DNA of 64,000 bases from an uncultured Paracoccaceae bacterium (GTDB lineage: Bacteria; Pseudomonadota; Alphaproteobacteria; Rhodobacterales; Rhodobacteraceae), in NCBI GenBank assembly GCA_947494445.1, contig CANLVD010000001.1, forward strand, positions 496,001 through 560,000. The letters run 5' to 3'. The translations under genes and the position numbers were made by a program. This document shows, piece by piece, positions 32,983 to 43,131 of this stretch. The notes under the pieces are model-generated. The model was not told where the DNA came from and searched no databases. It worked only from the letters and a program-made list of their open reading frames with translations. Position 1 is the first letter of the stretch, and each line of letters starts with the position of its first letter.

Positions 32983-34668
32983 TTAGTCGCCGTCCTGATT
33001 TTTCAGGGCTGCACCAAGGATATCGCCGAGCGATGCACCGCTGTCGGAAGAGCCATACTGCTCGACGGCTTCCTTCTCTTCAGCGATCTCGCGAGCCTTG
33101 ATCGACAGACCCAGACGGCGGGTCTTGGCGTCGATGTTGGTGACGCGTGCATCAACCTTGTCGCCGACCGAGAAACGCTCTGGGCGCTGGTCGCCGCGAT
33201 CACGGCTGAGGTCGGAGCGGCGGATGAAGGACTTCATGCCGTCATACTCGACCTCGATGCCACCATCCTCGATGGAGGTCACGGAGACCGTCACGACGTC
33301 GCCGCGCTTCACGCCAGCAACCGCATCGGCGAACGGATCACCGTCCAGTGCCTTGATCGATAGCGAGATGCGCTCTTTCTCGGCGTCCACATCGGTGACA
33401 ACGGCCTTGACCACATCGCCTTTCTGGAAGTCAGCTAGGGCTTCTTCGCCGGAGCGATCCCAACCGATGTCAGACAGGTGCACCATGCCGTCGATGTCGC
33501 CATCCAGACCAACGAACAGACCAAATTCGGTGATGTTCTTGATCTCACCCTCGACCTGTGTGCCGATTGGGAAGGCAGTCTCGAAGTTCTCCCATGGGTT
33601 GCCCTGAGTTTGTTTCAGGCCAAGGGAAACACGGCGCTTGGCAGTGTCGATTTCCAGAACGATGACTTCGACTTCCTGAGAGGTCGAAACAATCTTGCCC
33701 GGGTGGACGTTCTTCTTGGTCCAGGACATCTCTGAGACGTGGACCAGACCTTCAACACCAGGCTCCAGCTCAACAAATGCACCATAGTCGGTGATGTTGG
33801 TCACGCGACCGGTGTGCTTGCTGTCAAGCGGATACTTGGCTTCAACAGCGGCCCATGGATCTTCGAGCAGTTGTTTCATGCCAAGCGAGATGCGCTGGGT
33901 GTCTTTGTTGATCTTGACGACCTGAACCTTGACAGTCTCGCCGATGGCGAGGATCTCGGACGGATGGTTGACCCGGCGCCATGCCATGTCGGTGACGTGC
34001 AGCAGACCGTCCACACCACCCAGATCGACAAATGCGCCGTATTCGGTGATGTTCTTGACCACACCATCCACGGTGTCGCCCTCGGCCAGCTTGCCGACGA
34101 TCTCGGCGCGCTGCTCGGCACGGCTTTCCTCGAGGATCGCCCGGCGGGAGACCACGATGTTGCCACGACGGCGATCCATTTTCAGGATCTGGAATGGCTG
34201 GGGCATGTTCATCAACGGGGTCGCATCGCGCACAGGGCGCACATCGACCTGAGAGCCGGGAAGGAACGCAATTGCGCCGCCCAGATCCACAGTGAAACCA
34301 CCTTTGACGCGGCCAAAGATTGCACCTTCCACACGCTCTTCTTTCTCGGCAGCTTTCTCCAAACGGTCCCATGCCTCTTCACGGCGGGCCTTGTCACGGG
34401 AAAGGGCTGCTTCACCGCGGGCGTTTTCAACCCGCTCAAGGAAGACCTCGACCTGATCGCCGATGGCGATCTCAGGGTCATGGCCCGGCTTGGCAAATTC
34501 TTTGAGATCAACTCGGCCTTCCATCTTGTAGCCGATGTCAATGATCGCTTGTCCGGCTTCGATGGCCAGCACTGTGCCTTTGACAACAGAGCCTTCATCG
34601 GGGGTTACAAGCTCGAAGCTCTCGTTCAGGAGGGCTTCAAATTCGTCCATGGACGCGTTTGCAGACAT
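32983..34668 (-). CDS. rpsA: 30S ribosomal protein S1
   Basis: 561 residues with six S1 RNA-binding repeats (roughly 25-90, 108-172, 194-262, 280-350, 367-437, 454-522), for example VVKGTVLAIEAGQAIIDIGYKMEGRV, VDGVVKNITEYGAFVDLGGVDGLLHVTDMAWRRVNHPSE and VEGEIKNITEFGLFVGLDGDIDGMVHLSDIGW. It binds mRNA for translation initiation. A 117-base leader (34669-34785) separates it from cmk; AGGAAC lies upstream of the ATG. Highly expressed gene, and the long rightward frames on its other strand are artefacts of codon bias. Confidence 0.97.
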   Translation of the reverse strand: MSANASMDEFEALLNESFELVTPDEGSVVKGTVLAIEAGQAIIDIGYKMEGRVDLKEFAKPGHDPEIAIGDQVEVFLERVENARGEAALSRDKARREEAWDRLEKAAEKEERVEGAIFGRVKGGFTVDLGGAIAFLPGSQVDVRPVRDATPLMNMPQPFQILKMDRRRGNIVVSRRAILEESRAEQRAEIVGKLAEGDTVDGVVKNITEYGAFVDLGGVDGLLHVTDMAWRRVNHPSEILAIGETVKVQVVKINKDTQRISLGMKQLLEDPWAAVEAKYPLDSKHTGRVTNITDYGAFVELEPGVEGLVHVSEMSWTKKNVHPGKIVSTSQEVEVIVLEIDTAKRRVSLGLKQTQGNPWENFETAFPIGTQVEGEIKNITEFGLFVGLDGDIDGMVHLSDIGWDRSGEEALADFQKGDVVKAVVTDVDAEKERISLSIKALDGDPFADAVAGVKRGDVVTVSVTSIEDGGIEVEYDGMKSFIRRSDLSRDRGDQRPERFSVGDKVDARVTNIDAKTRRLGLSIKAREIAEEKEAVEQYGSSDSGASLGDILGAALKNQDGD

Positions 34669-34765
34669 ATGTGTTCAGTTCCTTTTTTGCGTTTTTCTGG
34701 CCGCGCGGTTGGTTCCGCCGGTCTTTGGTGACAATGGGTCAAAAGGCTGGGACGCAAGCAAAACG

Positions 34766-34798
34766 AAAACAAACAAGGGCCGGTGTTAAGGCCGACCC
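34766..34798 (-). terminator. Terminator-like hairpin overlapping the end of cmk
   Basis: Read leftward: GGGTCGG (34798-34792), loop with the cmk TAA stop (34788-34786), CCGGCCC (34783-34777), then TTGTTTGTTTTC. Seven pairs with one wobble, followed by a T-rich run. The stop codon sits inside the loop, so a terminating ribosome would cover the stem. It may reduce read-through into rpsA, which probably has its own promoter in the leader. Confidence 0.5.
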
Positions 34799-35427
34799 TG
34801 CTCGATTCGTTTTTGTATACACGCCACTGCCTCAGCGACGGCTGCGTCTATAGACAATTCAGTGGTATCAAGCAAGAGCGCGTCTGCGGCCTGCGCAAGT
34901 GGCGCCGTGTCCCGCTCGCTGTCGCGGGCATCACGTGCTTCAAGGTCGCTGAGCACCTGTTCGATGGTGGTGTCCGTGCCCTTGGCGATCAGTTCCTGAA
35001 ACCGCCGCTCTGCGCGAACGGTGTTGCTGGCGGTCACGAACAGTTTCACCTCCGCCTCGGGGCAGATCACCGTGCCGATGTCACGCCCATCCAGAACGGC
35101 ACCGCCCTTGCGCCGGGCAAAATCCTTCTGGAAGGCCACGAGTGCCTTGCGGACCTCGGGCATGGCGGCAACGCGGGACGCCGCGCGGGCCACCATCGGT
35201 GTGCGCAGCTTGGTCTCGTCCAGATCATCGGGCGACAGGCGCTTGGCCAGCTCCTCTGCCATGACCGGATCGATCACACCGCGCCCGGCCTCAAGCGTCC
35301 GGTGCCCGACCGCGCGATACAAAAGCCCGGTGTCGAGATGTGCAAAGCCGAAATGCGCTGCAACCTCTCGCGAGATTGTGCCTTTTCCGGCAGCGGCGGG
35401 TCCGTCAATGGCAACAGTGAACTGCAT
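34786..35427 (-). CDS. cmk: Cytidylate kinase
   Basis: 213 residues from ATG 35427; an upstream start at 35523 would add 32 residues not found in the family. P-loop GPAAAGKGT at about 9-17, [11 protein letters not shown], the CMP-binding [23 protein letters not shown] and [22 protein letters not shown] are clear. It phosphorylates CMP and dCMP. The AAGGAA ribosome site is 11 bases upstream. In relatives aroA is immediately upstream; here two other genes (35.5-37.5 kb) are in between. Confidence 0.95.
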   Translation of the reverse strand: MQFTVAIDGPAAAGKGTISREVAAHFGFAHLDTGLLYRAVGHRTLEAGRGVIDPVMAEELAKRLSPDDLDETKLRTPMVARAASRVAAMPEVRKALVAFQKDFARRKGGAVLDGRDIGTVICPEAEVKLFVTASNTVRAERRFQELIAKGTDTTIEQVLSDLEARDARDSERDTAPLAQAADALLLDTTELSIDAAVAEAVACIQKRIEQGRP

Positions 35428-35559
35428 ATGTGTCGAGGTTCCTTGTGTCCCCTCCACCCGTAATCCCATTGGCGCGAGAAGGTCAAATCCTTGTTTCCAG
35501 TGGCGCCAGTGAATTTCTTTCATGTTGACAAAGCAGAAATTTCAGAATTAACAGAAATA

Positions 35560-37113
35560 ATGAAAATATGCTTATTGCACCCCCGCCACACCTCCATCGG
35601 CTCCCGCATTCCGCAGGAGCATCTGCCGCCGTATGGCCTTTTATCGATTGCAGGTCCTTTGATCGATGCAGGGCATGAAGTCTCATTGGTCAATGCCGAC
35701 AGGCTGGATCTCACAGTCGTCGAAACTGCTTCCGCAGTGGAAAAATCCTGCGCGGATGCGATCCTGATCGGGCATTCCGGCTCAAGCTCCGTGCATCCCG
35801 AGGTCGAAACACTGTTGCCGGAACTCCGCCGGTCCAACCCGACTGCACAGATCATCTACGGCGGCGTCTTTCCCAGCTATCACTGGAAAGAGGTTTTGGA
35901 AAACTGCCCGGATGTGGATGTCATCGTCCGGGGTGAAGGCGAAGTGACTGCAAAGCTTTTGATGGAACGCCTGGCTGAAGGACGGTCGATCACTGATCTG
36001 CCCGGCATAGCGTTCCGCGATACATCCGGCGCAAGGGCCACCAGACCAGCGGCCATGATTGCTGATCTTGATGCACATCGTATCGGTTGGGAGCTTATCA
36101 ATCATGCAGATTACAGTTACTGGGGCGGGCGTCGGGCAGTCATTCTGCAATTTTCGCGGGGCTGCCCGCATCTGTGCACCTACTGCGGCCAACGTGGGTT
36201 CTGGACCCGGTGGCGTCACCGTAATCCAGAGGCCTTCGCCGCTGAAATTGCCCGGCTTCACCGCGAAGAGGGGGTGGATCTGATCAATCTGGCCGATGAG
36301 AATCCGACGTCTTCGCGGCGTATGTGGAAACGCTTTCTTGACGCCATGATAACCCAGAATGTGCCGGTCACGATCATCGGTTCGACCCGTGCCGGCGACA
36401 TTGTCCGCGATACCGACATTCTGCACCTATATAAAAAGGCTGGCGTTTTGCGGTTTCTGCTCGGGCTTGATGGGACCAGTGATCAGACGCTGGACGCGGT
36501 TCGCAAGGGGTCAGATAGAACCATCGACGCGCAGGCAATCCGCCTGCTGCGAAACCACGGGATGATCGGTCTTTGCACCTTCTGTGTGGGCTTTGAGGAG
36601 GAACGCGACAGCGACTATCTGGCGATTATGCGACAATTGCTGCGCTATGATCCCGATCAAGTCATGTCAGTCTACGCAACCCCTCACCAATGGAGCCCGT
36701 TCTACAACGAAGTGCGGCACCGGCGGGTCATTCAACCCGATACCCGGCTCTGGGACTATAAACATCAGGTGCTTGAGACACGGCATGTGCCGCCATGGCG
36801 CGTTTTTCTATGGGTCAAACTGATCGAGTTGCGCCTTCAAGCCCGGCCAAAGGCGCTTTGGCGGACATTTTTCCATCCCGATCCGGAAATGCGTCATGCG
36901 ATGCAATGGTACGCGCGCATGGGCCGCAAAGTATTCTTTCGCGAAGTGCTGCAGTTTCTGTTTCGCGAAAAGCGCTTGAAGACCGGTCCGCGTCTGGAAG
37001 AGTTCATGGCCGACGGCTCCATGCAGATCGACGAAAACATGCACGAAAAACCAAGCGGCAGACACCGTGCCGGAACCGGGCGTTACATTCCGGAATTGCC
37101 CAACCGCTCTTAG
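35560..37113 (+). CDS. B12-binding-type radical SAM protein, BchE-like
   Basis: 517 residues from ATG 35560 (MKICLLHPRH); the frame is open from 35491 but no better start exists, and neither has a strong ribosome site. The N-terminal half (about 1-180) is a cobalamin-binding-like Rossmann domain (YGLLSIAGPLIDAGHEVSLVNAD, IIYGGVFPSYHW, VDVIVRGEGE) lacking the DxHxxG cobalamin histidine. The radical SAM core (about 190-420) has the cluster cysteines 202, 206 and 209 in GCPHLCTYC, then INLADENPTSSRRMWKRF and FCVGFEEERD. The C-terminal part resembles the tail of BchE, the oxygen-independent Mg-protoporphyrin ester cyclase. No other photosynthesis gene is in the window, so true BchE function is doubtful. 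It is alone on its strand. Confidence 0.8.
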   Translation: MKICLLHPRHTSIGSRIPQEHLPPYGLLSIAGPLIDAGHEVSLVNADRLDLTVVETASAVEKSCADAILIGHSGSSSVHPEVETLLPELRRSNPTAQIIYGGVFPSYHWKEVLENCPDVDVIVRGEGEVTAKLLMERLAEGRSITDLPGIAFRDTSGARATRPAAMIADLDAHRIGWELINHADYSYWGGRRAVILQFSRGCPHLCTYCGQRGFWTRWRHRNPEAFAAEIARLHREEGVDLINLADENPTSSRRMWKRFLDAMITQNVPVTIIGSTRAGDIVRDTDILHLYKKAGVLRFLLGLDGTSDQTLDAVRKGSDRTIDAQAIRLLRNHGMIGLCTFCVGFEEERDSDYLAIMRQLLRYDPDQVMSVYATPHQWSPFYNEVRHRRVIQPDTRLWDYKHQVLETRHVPPWRVFLWVKLIELRLQARPKALWRTFFHPDPEMRHAMQWYARMGRKVFFREVLQFLFREKRLKTGPRLEEFMADGSMQIDENMHEKPSGRHRAGTGRYIPELPNRS

Positions 37114-37523
37114 GTATCTCGGCCAATCTGAGTGGTCAGATCGGGGTCGGATTGCTGCGCCTGTGGCAGGCCATCCTTGATCTCATAGTAATCGCCCTTG
37201 TCGGCAACATAGATGTGACCCTTGAGCTTCAGGTTTGAGTTGCCGTCGATGGTGCCTGCAAAGATCGACAGACTGCTCTTGTCGGCCGCATCCCAGAACA
37301 GATTTGACCCACATGTTCCGCAAAATCCGCGCCGTGCAGCAGCAGACGAGCCATACCACGTAACCTCTCCCTCAATGGTCACGTTTTCACGCGGAGCCGA
37401 TGTGGCGGCAACGTGATGGCCGGAGGTACGCCTGCATTGTGCGCAATGGCAGGCAATAACGGGCCGCAACGGGCCGGTCACTTGATAGCGCACCGCGCCA
37501 CACAGGCATTGTCCGGTGGTCAT
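37110..37523 (-). CDS. GFA-family (glutathione-dependent formaldehyde-activating-like) zinc protein
   Basis: 137 residues. Seven cysteines in the GFA pattern: Cys6 and Cys8 ([10 protein letters not shown]), Cys25, Cys27 and Cys30 (CHCAQCRR), Cys68 and Cys71 ([12 protein letters not shown]), which bind two zinc ions in the founding enzyme. Most GFA proteins have no proven reaction. Its ATG overlaps the aroA stop side by four bases (37520-37523), so it is coupled to aroA; its 3' end overlaps the convergent BchE-like gene by four bases. Confidence 0.88.
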   Translation of the reverse strand: MTTGQCLCGAVRYQVTGPLRPVIACHCAQCRRTSGHHVAATSAPRENVTIEGEVTWYGSSAAARRGFCGTCGSNLFWDAADKSSLSIFAGTIDGNSNLKLKGHIYVADKGDYYEIKDGLPQAQQSDPDLTTQIGRDT

Positions 37524-38869
37524 GCAGGGATCCTCTGAAACTTCGCCCCCAGCCCGGTCATCAGATCCTCGAAAATCGGGAAGCTGGTCAGAATGGCATT
37601 GGCGTCATCAATGGTCACAGGTTTTTGGCTGGCCATTCCGAGACACAGGAATGACATGGCAATGCGGTGGTCGAGATGGGTGGCACAAGTTGCCCCACCC
37701 GGCACGCCATCGGCCCCGCGCCCATGGACGATGAATGTATCCTCGTCCTCTTCAATCTGAACGCCGCAAGCCTCCAGACCGCGTGCCATGGCATCGATCC
37801 GGTCACTTTCCTTGACCCGCAACTCCTTGACGCCGCGCATGATGGTCGTGCCCTCGGCAGTGGCCGCCAGCACAGACAGGATCGGGTATTCGTCGATCAT
37901 GGAGGCTGCGCGCTCGGGCGGAACTTCGATCCCTTTGAGCGGGCCAAAGCGTGCGTGCAGATCGGCAACCGGTTCACCGCCTTCTTCGCGCATGTTCTCG
38001 TAAGTCAGATCTGCGCCCATATCCTTGAGCGTCTGGAAAAGCCCGGCGCGGGTCGGGTTGAGGCCGATGCCGGGCACAATCACGTCAGAGCCTTCGGACA
38101 GAAGTGCGGCCACCACCGGGAAGGCAGCAGAGGACGGGTCACGTGGCACAGCGATGGTTTGCGGACGCAATTCTGGCTGGCCTGTCAGCGTGATCACATG
38201 ACCCTCACCGGTCAGTTCTGTGCTGACCGTGGCACCGAAACCGCGCAACATCCGCTCCGAATGGTCGCGTGTCGCCTCGGCCTCGATCAAAACCGTCTCA
38301 CCGGGTGCGTTCAGCCCGGCCAGAAGCACTGCGGATTTAACCTGTGCCGATGGAACCGGCGAGACATACCTGACCGGTACGGGATTGGACGCACCTGTCA
38401 TGGTCAAAGGCAATCTGCCACCACTGCGTCCATTAAATTCGGCACCAAACAAAGCAAGAGGGTCCGACACACGACCCATGGGGCGTTTGCGCAGGGAGGC
38501 GTCCCCGGTAAAGGTGACCGAAATCGGTGTGGTGGCCGCGGCCCCCATGATCAACCGGACGCCGGTGCCCGCATTGCCGCAATCGACCACGTCATCTGGC
38601 TCGCGAAATCCACCGATGCCGACACCGTGAATTGACCACATGCCATCTTCGCTGCGGGTGATGTCTGCGCCAAGGGCGCGCATGGCCTGAGCCGTGCCCA
38701 ACACGTCTTCACCCTCCAGAAGACCGGTGACACGGGTCTCGCCCACTGCCATTGCCCCAAGGATCAGGGACCGGTGACTGACCGATTTGTCACCGGGCAC
38801 CAGAGCCTCACCCTTCAGGCCCGCAGCCTTGTGAGATGACATGGGACGTTGAACGTCATGCGCGGACAT
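37520..38869 (-). CDS. aroA: 3-phosphoshikimate 1-carboxyvinyltransferase (EPSP synthase)
   Basis: 449 residues. [63 protein letters not shown], and near the end [22 protein letters not shown] and [15 protein letters not shown] are diagnostic. It joins PEP to shikimate-3-phosphate. The GAGGAAC site supports ATG 38869; an ATG nine codons later is also possible. The residue after NAGTG is Val rather than Ala or Thr, but inhibitor sensitivity cannot be judged from this. Confidence 0.96.
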   Translation of the reverse strand: MSAHDVQRPMSSHKAAGLKGEALVPGDKSVSHRSLILGAMAVGETRVTGLLEGEDVLGTAQAMRALGADITRSEDGMWSIHGVGIGGFREPDDVVDCGNAGTGVRLIMGAAATTPISVTFTGDASLRKRPMGRVSDPLALFGAEFNGRSGGRLPLTMTGASNPVPVRYVSPVPSAQVKSAVLLAGLNAPGETVLIEAEATRDHSERMLRGFGATVSTELTGEGHVITLTGQPELRPQTIAVPRDPSSAAFPVVAALLSEGSDVIVPGIGLNPTRAGLFQTLKDMGADLTYENMREEGGEPVADLHARFGPLKGIEVPPERAASMIDEYPILSVLAATAEGTTIMRGVKELRVKESDRIDAMARGLEACGVQIEEDEDTFIVHGRGADGVPGGATCATHLDHRIAMSFLCLGMASQKPVTIDDANAILTSFPIFEDLMTGLGAKFQRIPA

Positions 38870-39043
38870 ATGGTGTTCCTCTCGTGCTCTTTGCCTGCGC
38901 TATACAAGTGCGCGAAACCCCGGTCCACCGACAATTTGAGATAAGAAAATCCTGTATTACGAGAAGATTGCCAATTCAGGTAATCCACCGTTAAGGGGCA
39001 TGACCTAAACGACCCTCAAAGGAAGTCTTTGGGGATCTGACAG

Positions 39044-41596
39044 ATGATGCAACTCGTGAAGCGAAACCTTTCCCTCAAGGTTGCGCTGTCAATCTGCTCT
39101 TATGCCCTGATCACCGGGCTGATTGTCGGCTCTGCGGCCTATCTGACCGCCGCCCGAAGCACCATGCAGCAAATCGACCAATCCCTGAAAGAAGGGGAGA
39201 ATTTGCGCGCCCGCTCGCTGGAGCAATATGAAAAGCAGATTGTCGTGGACATGCACACAATCGCCACTGTTCAACAGGTCGAAGATGCGATCTGGACATT
39301 CAGTGACCTGTTTCAAGGTGACAGGGAAGCACAGGATAGCGTGCGCGCAGCCTATACCACAGACAATCCTTTGGCTTGGGGTGATCGGGATCAGTTGGAT
39401 GAGGCTGATGACGGATCTGCCTACAGCTTTTCCCACAAGTCAGTGCACAGTTTCATGCGTGGGTTCATCGAAGAGCATGAATACCTTGATGCCGTGATCT
39501 TCGATGCAAACGGGCTGGTATTGTACTCGGTCAAGAAAACCGATGAATTTGCCACCAACATCGTTGATGGCCCTTTTGGCGGTTCAGTTTTGTCCGAGGC
39601 TTTTCAGGCAGGGTTGACCACTCCGTTTCTCAGCAGTGCTCTGGTTGACTTCAAACGTTTTGATGCAAAGAACGATCAGCCGACCGCCTATGTGTCTACT
39701 CCTATATACGCAAATGGTAAGTCGGACGGAACGAGCGAGCCCATCGGCGTTGTTGCTTTGGCTCTGTCGCCAGCGCGTCTTTCCTCCGTGTTGTACAATT
39801 CTGTAACGGGTGGCCAGATCGTCAGCTATCTGATCGGTCAGGATGGCTTGTTGCGCTCTCTCGTGCCCGGTGTCGGGCAGGAAGGGCTGTTGCGCAATCA
39901 ACTGTCCATAGATGTCGCCAATGCTGATCAGCAATCCACCTTCTCCTCGGATCAAGTCGCCGGGATATCAGGTGACATCGTGATGCTGGATTCGAGACCG
40001 GTGAATTTTCTGGGTCTTGAATGGCGTATGGTCGCTGAAAAGAAGCGTGCCGAGGCGCTGTCGGCACTGCATGATTTGCGCAACATGATCCTGATGATCG
40101 GCCCGCTGGCGATTCTGATCGTTGGTGGGATGGCCTTTGTTTTTGCCCGCTCCCTGACCAAACCTGTCCTTGCACTGAATGAAAGTATGACAGCGCTTGC
40201 CAAGGGCGATCTTGACGTCGAAGTCGGCGATCAGGATCGCCTTGATGAAATCGGACTGATGGCCAAGACCGTTGAAGTGTTTCGGGAAAATGGCAAACGT
40301 GCCATGGATCTGGAGCAGGAAGCGAAAACTGCCCAGCTGGAAACGGAACGCGAGCGGGAAAGGGTCATGCAGGGCCTCAAGGCCTCGCTCGGCGTGGTCG
40401 TACAGGCATCAGCCCGGGGTGATTTTACGCAAAGGGTGGATTCAAATCTGGATGACCCGACCCTTCGGGAGATGGCTAACGGGCTCAACGAGTTGGTGGC
40501 ATCGGTGGATGCCGGTCTGGTTGAGGTCACTGCTGCCTTGTCAGCGCTGGCTGCTGGCGATCTGACAGTTTCGATGAGTGGCGAATACGAAGGTGCTTTC
40601 GCCGATCTGCAATCTGCCGTGAACGAGACCTTTGATCGTCTGCGTGATGTTGTCGGGCAGTGCAAAACCACATCCGAAGTGATCAGCGGCAATGCCGAAC
40701 AGATCATGAGCGGTGCCAGCGATTTGGCCCAACGGGCGGAGTCCCAAGCGGCGTCGCTGGAGCAGACGTCTGCCACCATGGACCAGATGGCCGCCAATGT
40801 TGAAGCGAATGCCAAAAACTCGCTTCAGGCTTCGCAACGGGCCGCTGATGCCCAGATGCTTGCCAACAAGGGCAAGGATGTTGTCGCCAATGCAGTGCGG
40901 GCCATGGGTGCAATCGAAGAGAGTTCTTCTGCCATTGCCGAGATCATTTCCGTTATCGAAGGCATCGCCTTTCAGACCAATCTGCTGGCCCTCAATGCAG
41001 CCGTTGAGGCTGCCCGCGCAGGTGATGCAGGCAAGGGCTTCTCGGTTGTGGCCTCAGAGGTTCGGGCACTTGCCCATCGCAGTTCGGAGGCTGCCAACAA
41101 CGTCAACAGTCTGATTTCCGCCGGTTCCGGCCAAGTCGCAGAAGGGGTCAAGCTGGTCAATGAAACCGGCACCGCGCTGGAAAACATAATCAACGCGATC
41201 TCCGAGGCGTCCCGCACCGTTGCCGAAATATCTACGGCAACACAGGAGCAATCCACAGGGATTGCTGAAATCTCAAGCGCTGTTGCCCAGCTTGACGGGA
41301 TTACCCAGCAGAATTCGCAAGTGGCCGACATCAGCCGCACCAATTCGGTTGAGTTGAGCAGCCGGTCTGCCGACCTCTTGGGTGCGATGGAATTTTTCAA
41401 GACGGGACAATCGTCAGGCGAGGCAGCGATTGGCAAAAGCCGGCATCAGCCCGATCCGTCAGACCAGCAGAAGTTTGCCGTAAGTGACGTACCACTTGAA
41501 ACGACGCCGGCACCCGAGATGCTGAAACAGGCCGTCGGAGGTGCATTCGTGCCAGCAAACGAAAGTGATGACGACGATGAATGGGCCAGTTTCTGA
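39044..41596 (+). CDS. Methyl-accepting chemotaxis protein with CheR-tether-like tail
   Basis: 850 residues. Membrane segments at about 14-36 and 345-366 enclose a large periplasmic sensor region (about 40-340, with a dCache-like [11 protein letters not shown] segment). Two HAMP units follow (about 367-420 and 465-530, each containing [11 protein letters not shown] or [11 protein letters not shown]). The signalling domain (about 535-790) has the conserved hairpin tip [44 protein letters not shown] 50-residue linker leads to DDDDEWASF at the extreme C-terminus, like the NWETF-type pentapeptide that recruits CheR. Ligand unknown. No che genes are near; it stands alone. Confidence 0.92.
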   Translation: MMQLVKRNLSLKVALSICSYALITGLIVGSAAYLTAARSTMQQIDQSLKEGENLRARSLEQYEKQIVVDMHTIATVQQVEDAIWTFSDLFQGDREAQDSVRAAYTTDNPLAWGDRDQLDEADDGSAYSFSHKSVHSFMRGFIEEHEYLDAVIFDANGLVLYSVKKTDEFATNIVDGPFGGSVLSEAFQAGLTTPFLSSALVDFKRFDAKNDQPTAYVSTPIYANGKSDGTSEPIGVVALALSPARLSSVLYNSVTGGQIVSYLIGQDGLLRSLVPGVGQEGLLRNQLSIDVANADQQSTFSSDQVAGISGDIVMLDSRPVNFLGLEWRMVAEKKRAEALSALHDLRNMILMIGPLAILIVGGMAFVFARSLTKPVLALNESMTALAKGDLDVEVGDQDRLDEIGLMAKTVEVFRENGKRAMDLEQEAKTAQLETERERERVMQGLKASLGVVVQASARGDFTQRVDSNLDDPTLREMANGLNELVASVDAGLVEVTAALSALAAGDLTVSMSGEYEGAFADLQSAVNETFDRLRDVVGQCKTTSEVISGNAEQIMSGASDLAQRAESQAASLEQTSATMDQMAANVEANAKNSLQASQRAADAQMLANKGKDVVANAVRAMGAIEESSSAIAEIISVIEGIAFQTNLLALNAAVEAARAGDAGKGFSVVASEVRALAHRSSEAANNVNSLISAGSGQVAEGVKLVNETGTALENIINAISEASRTVAEISTATQEQSTGIAEISSAVAQLDGITQQNSQVADISRTNSVELSSRSADLLGAMEFFKTGQSSGEAAIGKSRHQPDPSDQQKFAVSDVPLETTPAPEMLKQAVGGAFVPANESDDDDEWASF

Positions 41597-41645
41597 TCTG
41601 GCGTTGCAAGGTCAGGAAGCACCATTCATGAGATGTATCGCGTGA

Positions 41646-42524
41646 CTACTGCCGTGCGGTTGCTTTTGCCTGTGACCGCTGAACCAAGTAAATCCCGACA
41701 GCGACAATACAGACGCCCAGAAGGTCAAGGGCCGACAGGGCTTCGCCAAGGATAATAGCCGCTATTGCCACTCCGAAAAACGGATTCAGAAAGTGAAAGC
41801 TCGACGCCTTGGTGGGGCCGACCCTGTGGACGAGATAGAACCAGATCAAGGTGGCCAGCAATCCCGGCACCAAAGTGGTGTAGGCAAATGCCACGCCCAG
41901 TTGCCAGGTCCATGTTACCTCCAGAGTTTCAAAGACAGCCGACAATCCGGCGAGAACCAAACCGCCGAACAACATCTGCACGGCCACTCCCGGGATCAGC
42001 GTATCGGGTCGGGTGGCACCGGTTATGACCAGCGTGGCCAAAGTCAGGGCGGAGACGCCAATCAGGCACAATATGACACCCACCAGGTCGATCCCCGCAG
42101 AAATGCGCAGCGCCATAATCACGATCACGCCAAGAAACCCGAGCGCCAGACCGATGCTGCCCATGCGTCCCGGACTCTCCCCTTGGGTGATCAGTCGCAC
42201 GGCTGCCACGACCAATGGCAACGCGCTGGCAATGACTACAGCAATCGAAGCCTCGATCCGCTGCATGGCCATGAAATTCAATCCCAGATAAAGCACGTTC
42301 TGGCACAGACCGAACAGGCAGAGCATCCACCATTGCCGCGTTGTGAAGTCCAGACGCTGTCCCATCAACCGGGCAATCCACAACGCCAGCATGCCTGAGA
42401 TCAGGAACCGCAGGGACAGCATGCCCAGAGGTGGCGCATATTGAACCGCGACCGAAGCTGAAGTGAAAGCCGAACTCCAGATGACCACGAAGCTCAGGCC
42501 CAGAACGATTGCCAGTCGGTCCAT
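41646..42524 (-). CDS. EamA/DMT-superfamily membrane transporter
   Basis: 292 residues from ATG 42524 (CGGAGAC upstream), with about ten membrane segments in two EamA repeats (about 1-135 and 145-285). LGLSFVVIWSSAFTSASVAVQYAPPLGMLSLRFLISGMLAL starts the first; LVPGLLATLIWFYLVHRVGPTKASSFHFLNPFFGVAIAAIILGEALS ends the second. Such proteins usually export metabolites or amino acids; the substrate is unknown. It converges on the chemoreceptor. Confidence 0.88.
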   Translation of the reverse strand: MDRLAIVLGLSFVVIWSSAFTSASVAVQYAPPLGMLSLRFLISGMLALWIARLMGQRLDFTTRQWWMLCLFGLCQNVLYLGLNFMAMQRIEASIAVVIASALPLVVAAVRLITQGESPGRMGSIGLALGFLGVIVIMALRISAGIDLVGVILCLIGVSALTLATLVITGATRPDTLIPGVAVQMLFGGLVLAGLSAVFETLEVTWTWQLGVAFAYTTLVPGLLATLIWFYLVHRVGPTKASSFHFLNPFFGVAIAAIILGEALSALDLLGVCIVAVGIYLVQRSQAKATARQ

Positions 42525-42560
42525 GATGTCTCCGGGGTTGGGCGGCTGTGGATGGGGCAA

Positions 42561-42589
42561 AAGAAAACCGCGTGCAATCCACGCGGTTT
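42561..42589 (-). terminator. Rho-independent terminator of the HU gene
   Basis: Read leftward: AAACCGCGTG (42589-42580), loop GATTG, CACGCGGTTT (42574-42565), then TCTTTT. Ten perfect pairs plus a T-rich tail, 34 bases after the HU stop. Confidence 0.85.
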
Positions 42590-42623
42590 CATCTTCACAT
42601 TTGTCGAACTGGGTTCAACCGGA

Positions 42624-42914
42624 TCAGGCGTTGATCACGTCCTTGAGCGCTTTCGCGATGGTCACTTTTGCAACGCGATCTGCTTCTTTCTCGATTGTCG
42701 CGCCGGTGGCCGGGTTGCGCACGGTGCGTGCAGGACGCTCGCGGCAGGCAAATTTGCCCAGGCCGGGCAGGGTAACCGCGCCGCCATTTGCGACTTCGTT
42801 GGTGATGGTTTCTGTCAAAGCGTCCAGAAAGCGGTTTGCGGCCACTTTGTCGCTCTCGGTCTTCTCGGCCAAGGCGGCGACAAGTTGCGTTTTTGTCATT
42901 GGTTTTTGAGCCAT
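42624..42914 (-). CDS. HU-family DNA-binding protein
   Basis: 96 residues. MTKTQLVAALAEKTESDKVAANRFLDALTETITNEV, the hinge GGAVTLPGLGKFACRERPARTVRNPATGATIE and KVTIAKALKDVIN match HU; the arm proline is in VRNPATG. It is a non-specific DNA-bending nucleoid protein. The arm has a Cys (FACRE) where HU usually has Val or Ser. Monocistronic, with its own terminator. The 217 bases upstream are AT-rich and hold no gene. Confidence 0.93.
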   Translation of the reverse strand: MAQKPMTKTQLVAALAEKTESDKVAANRFLDALTETITNEVANGGAVTLPGLGKFACRERPARTVRNPATGATIEKEADRVAKVTIAKALKDVINA

Positions 42915-43131
42915 GGTGCTGCTCCCCGTTCAGTTTACAGTGTTTTTGTTTTCCTAATGGATGCGCAGAGAAAACCAAAAACCATCACGCAAAACAATCA
43001 CTGAATTGGCAAGAGGGTGATGTTTTCCATGCGATACGGAAGAATTTTCCGGAATTCCTGTGGATAACTGGTGTTTTATACAACACAGTGGTTGTGGCGC
43101 GGTAAAACCTTTCCGGTTCGCAAATCCCGAT

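Noticed and set aside
33739-34731. A 330-codon open frame opposite rpsA
   Set aside because: rpsA is certain; no ribosome site or recognisable motif supports the antisense frame.
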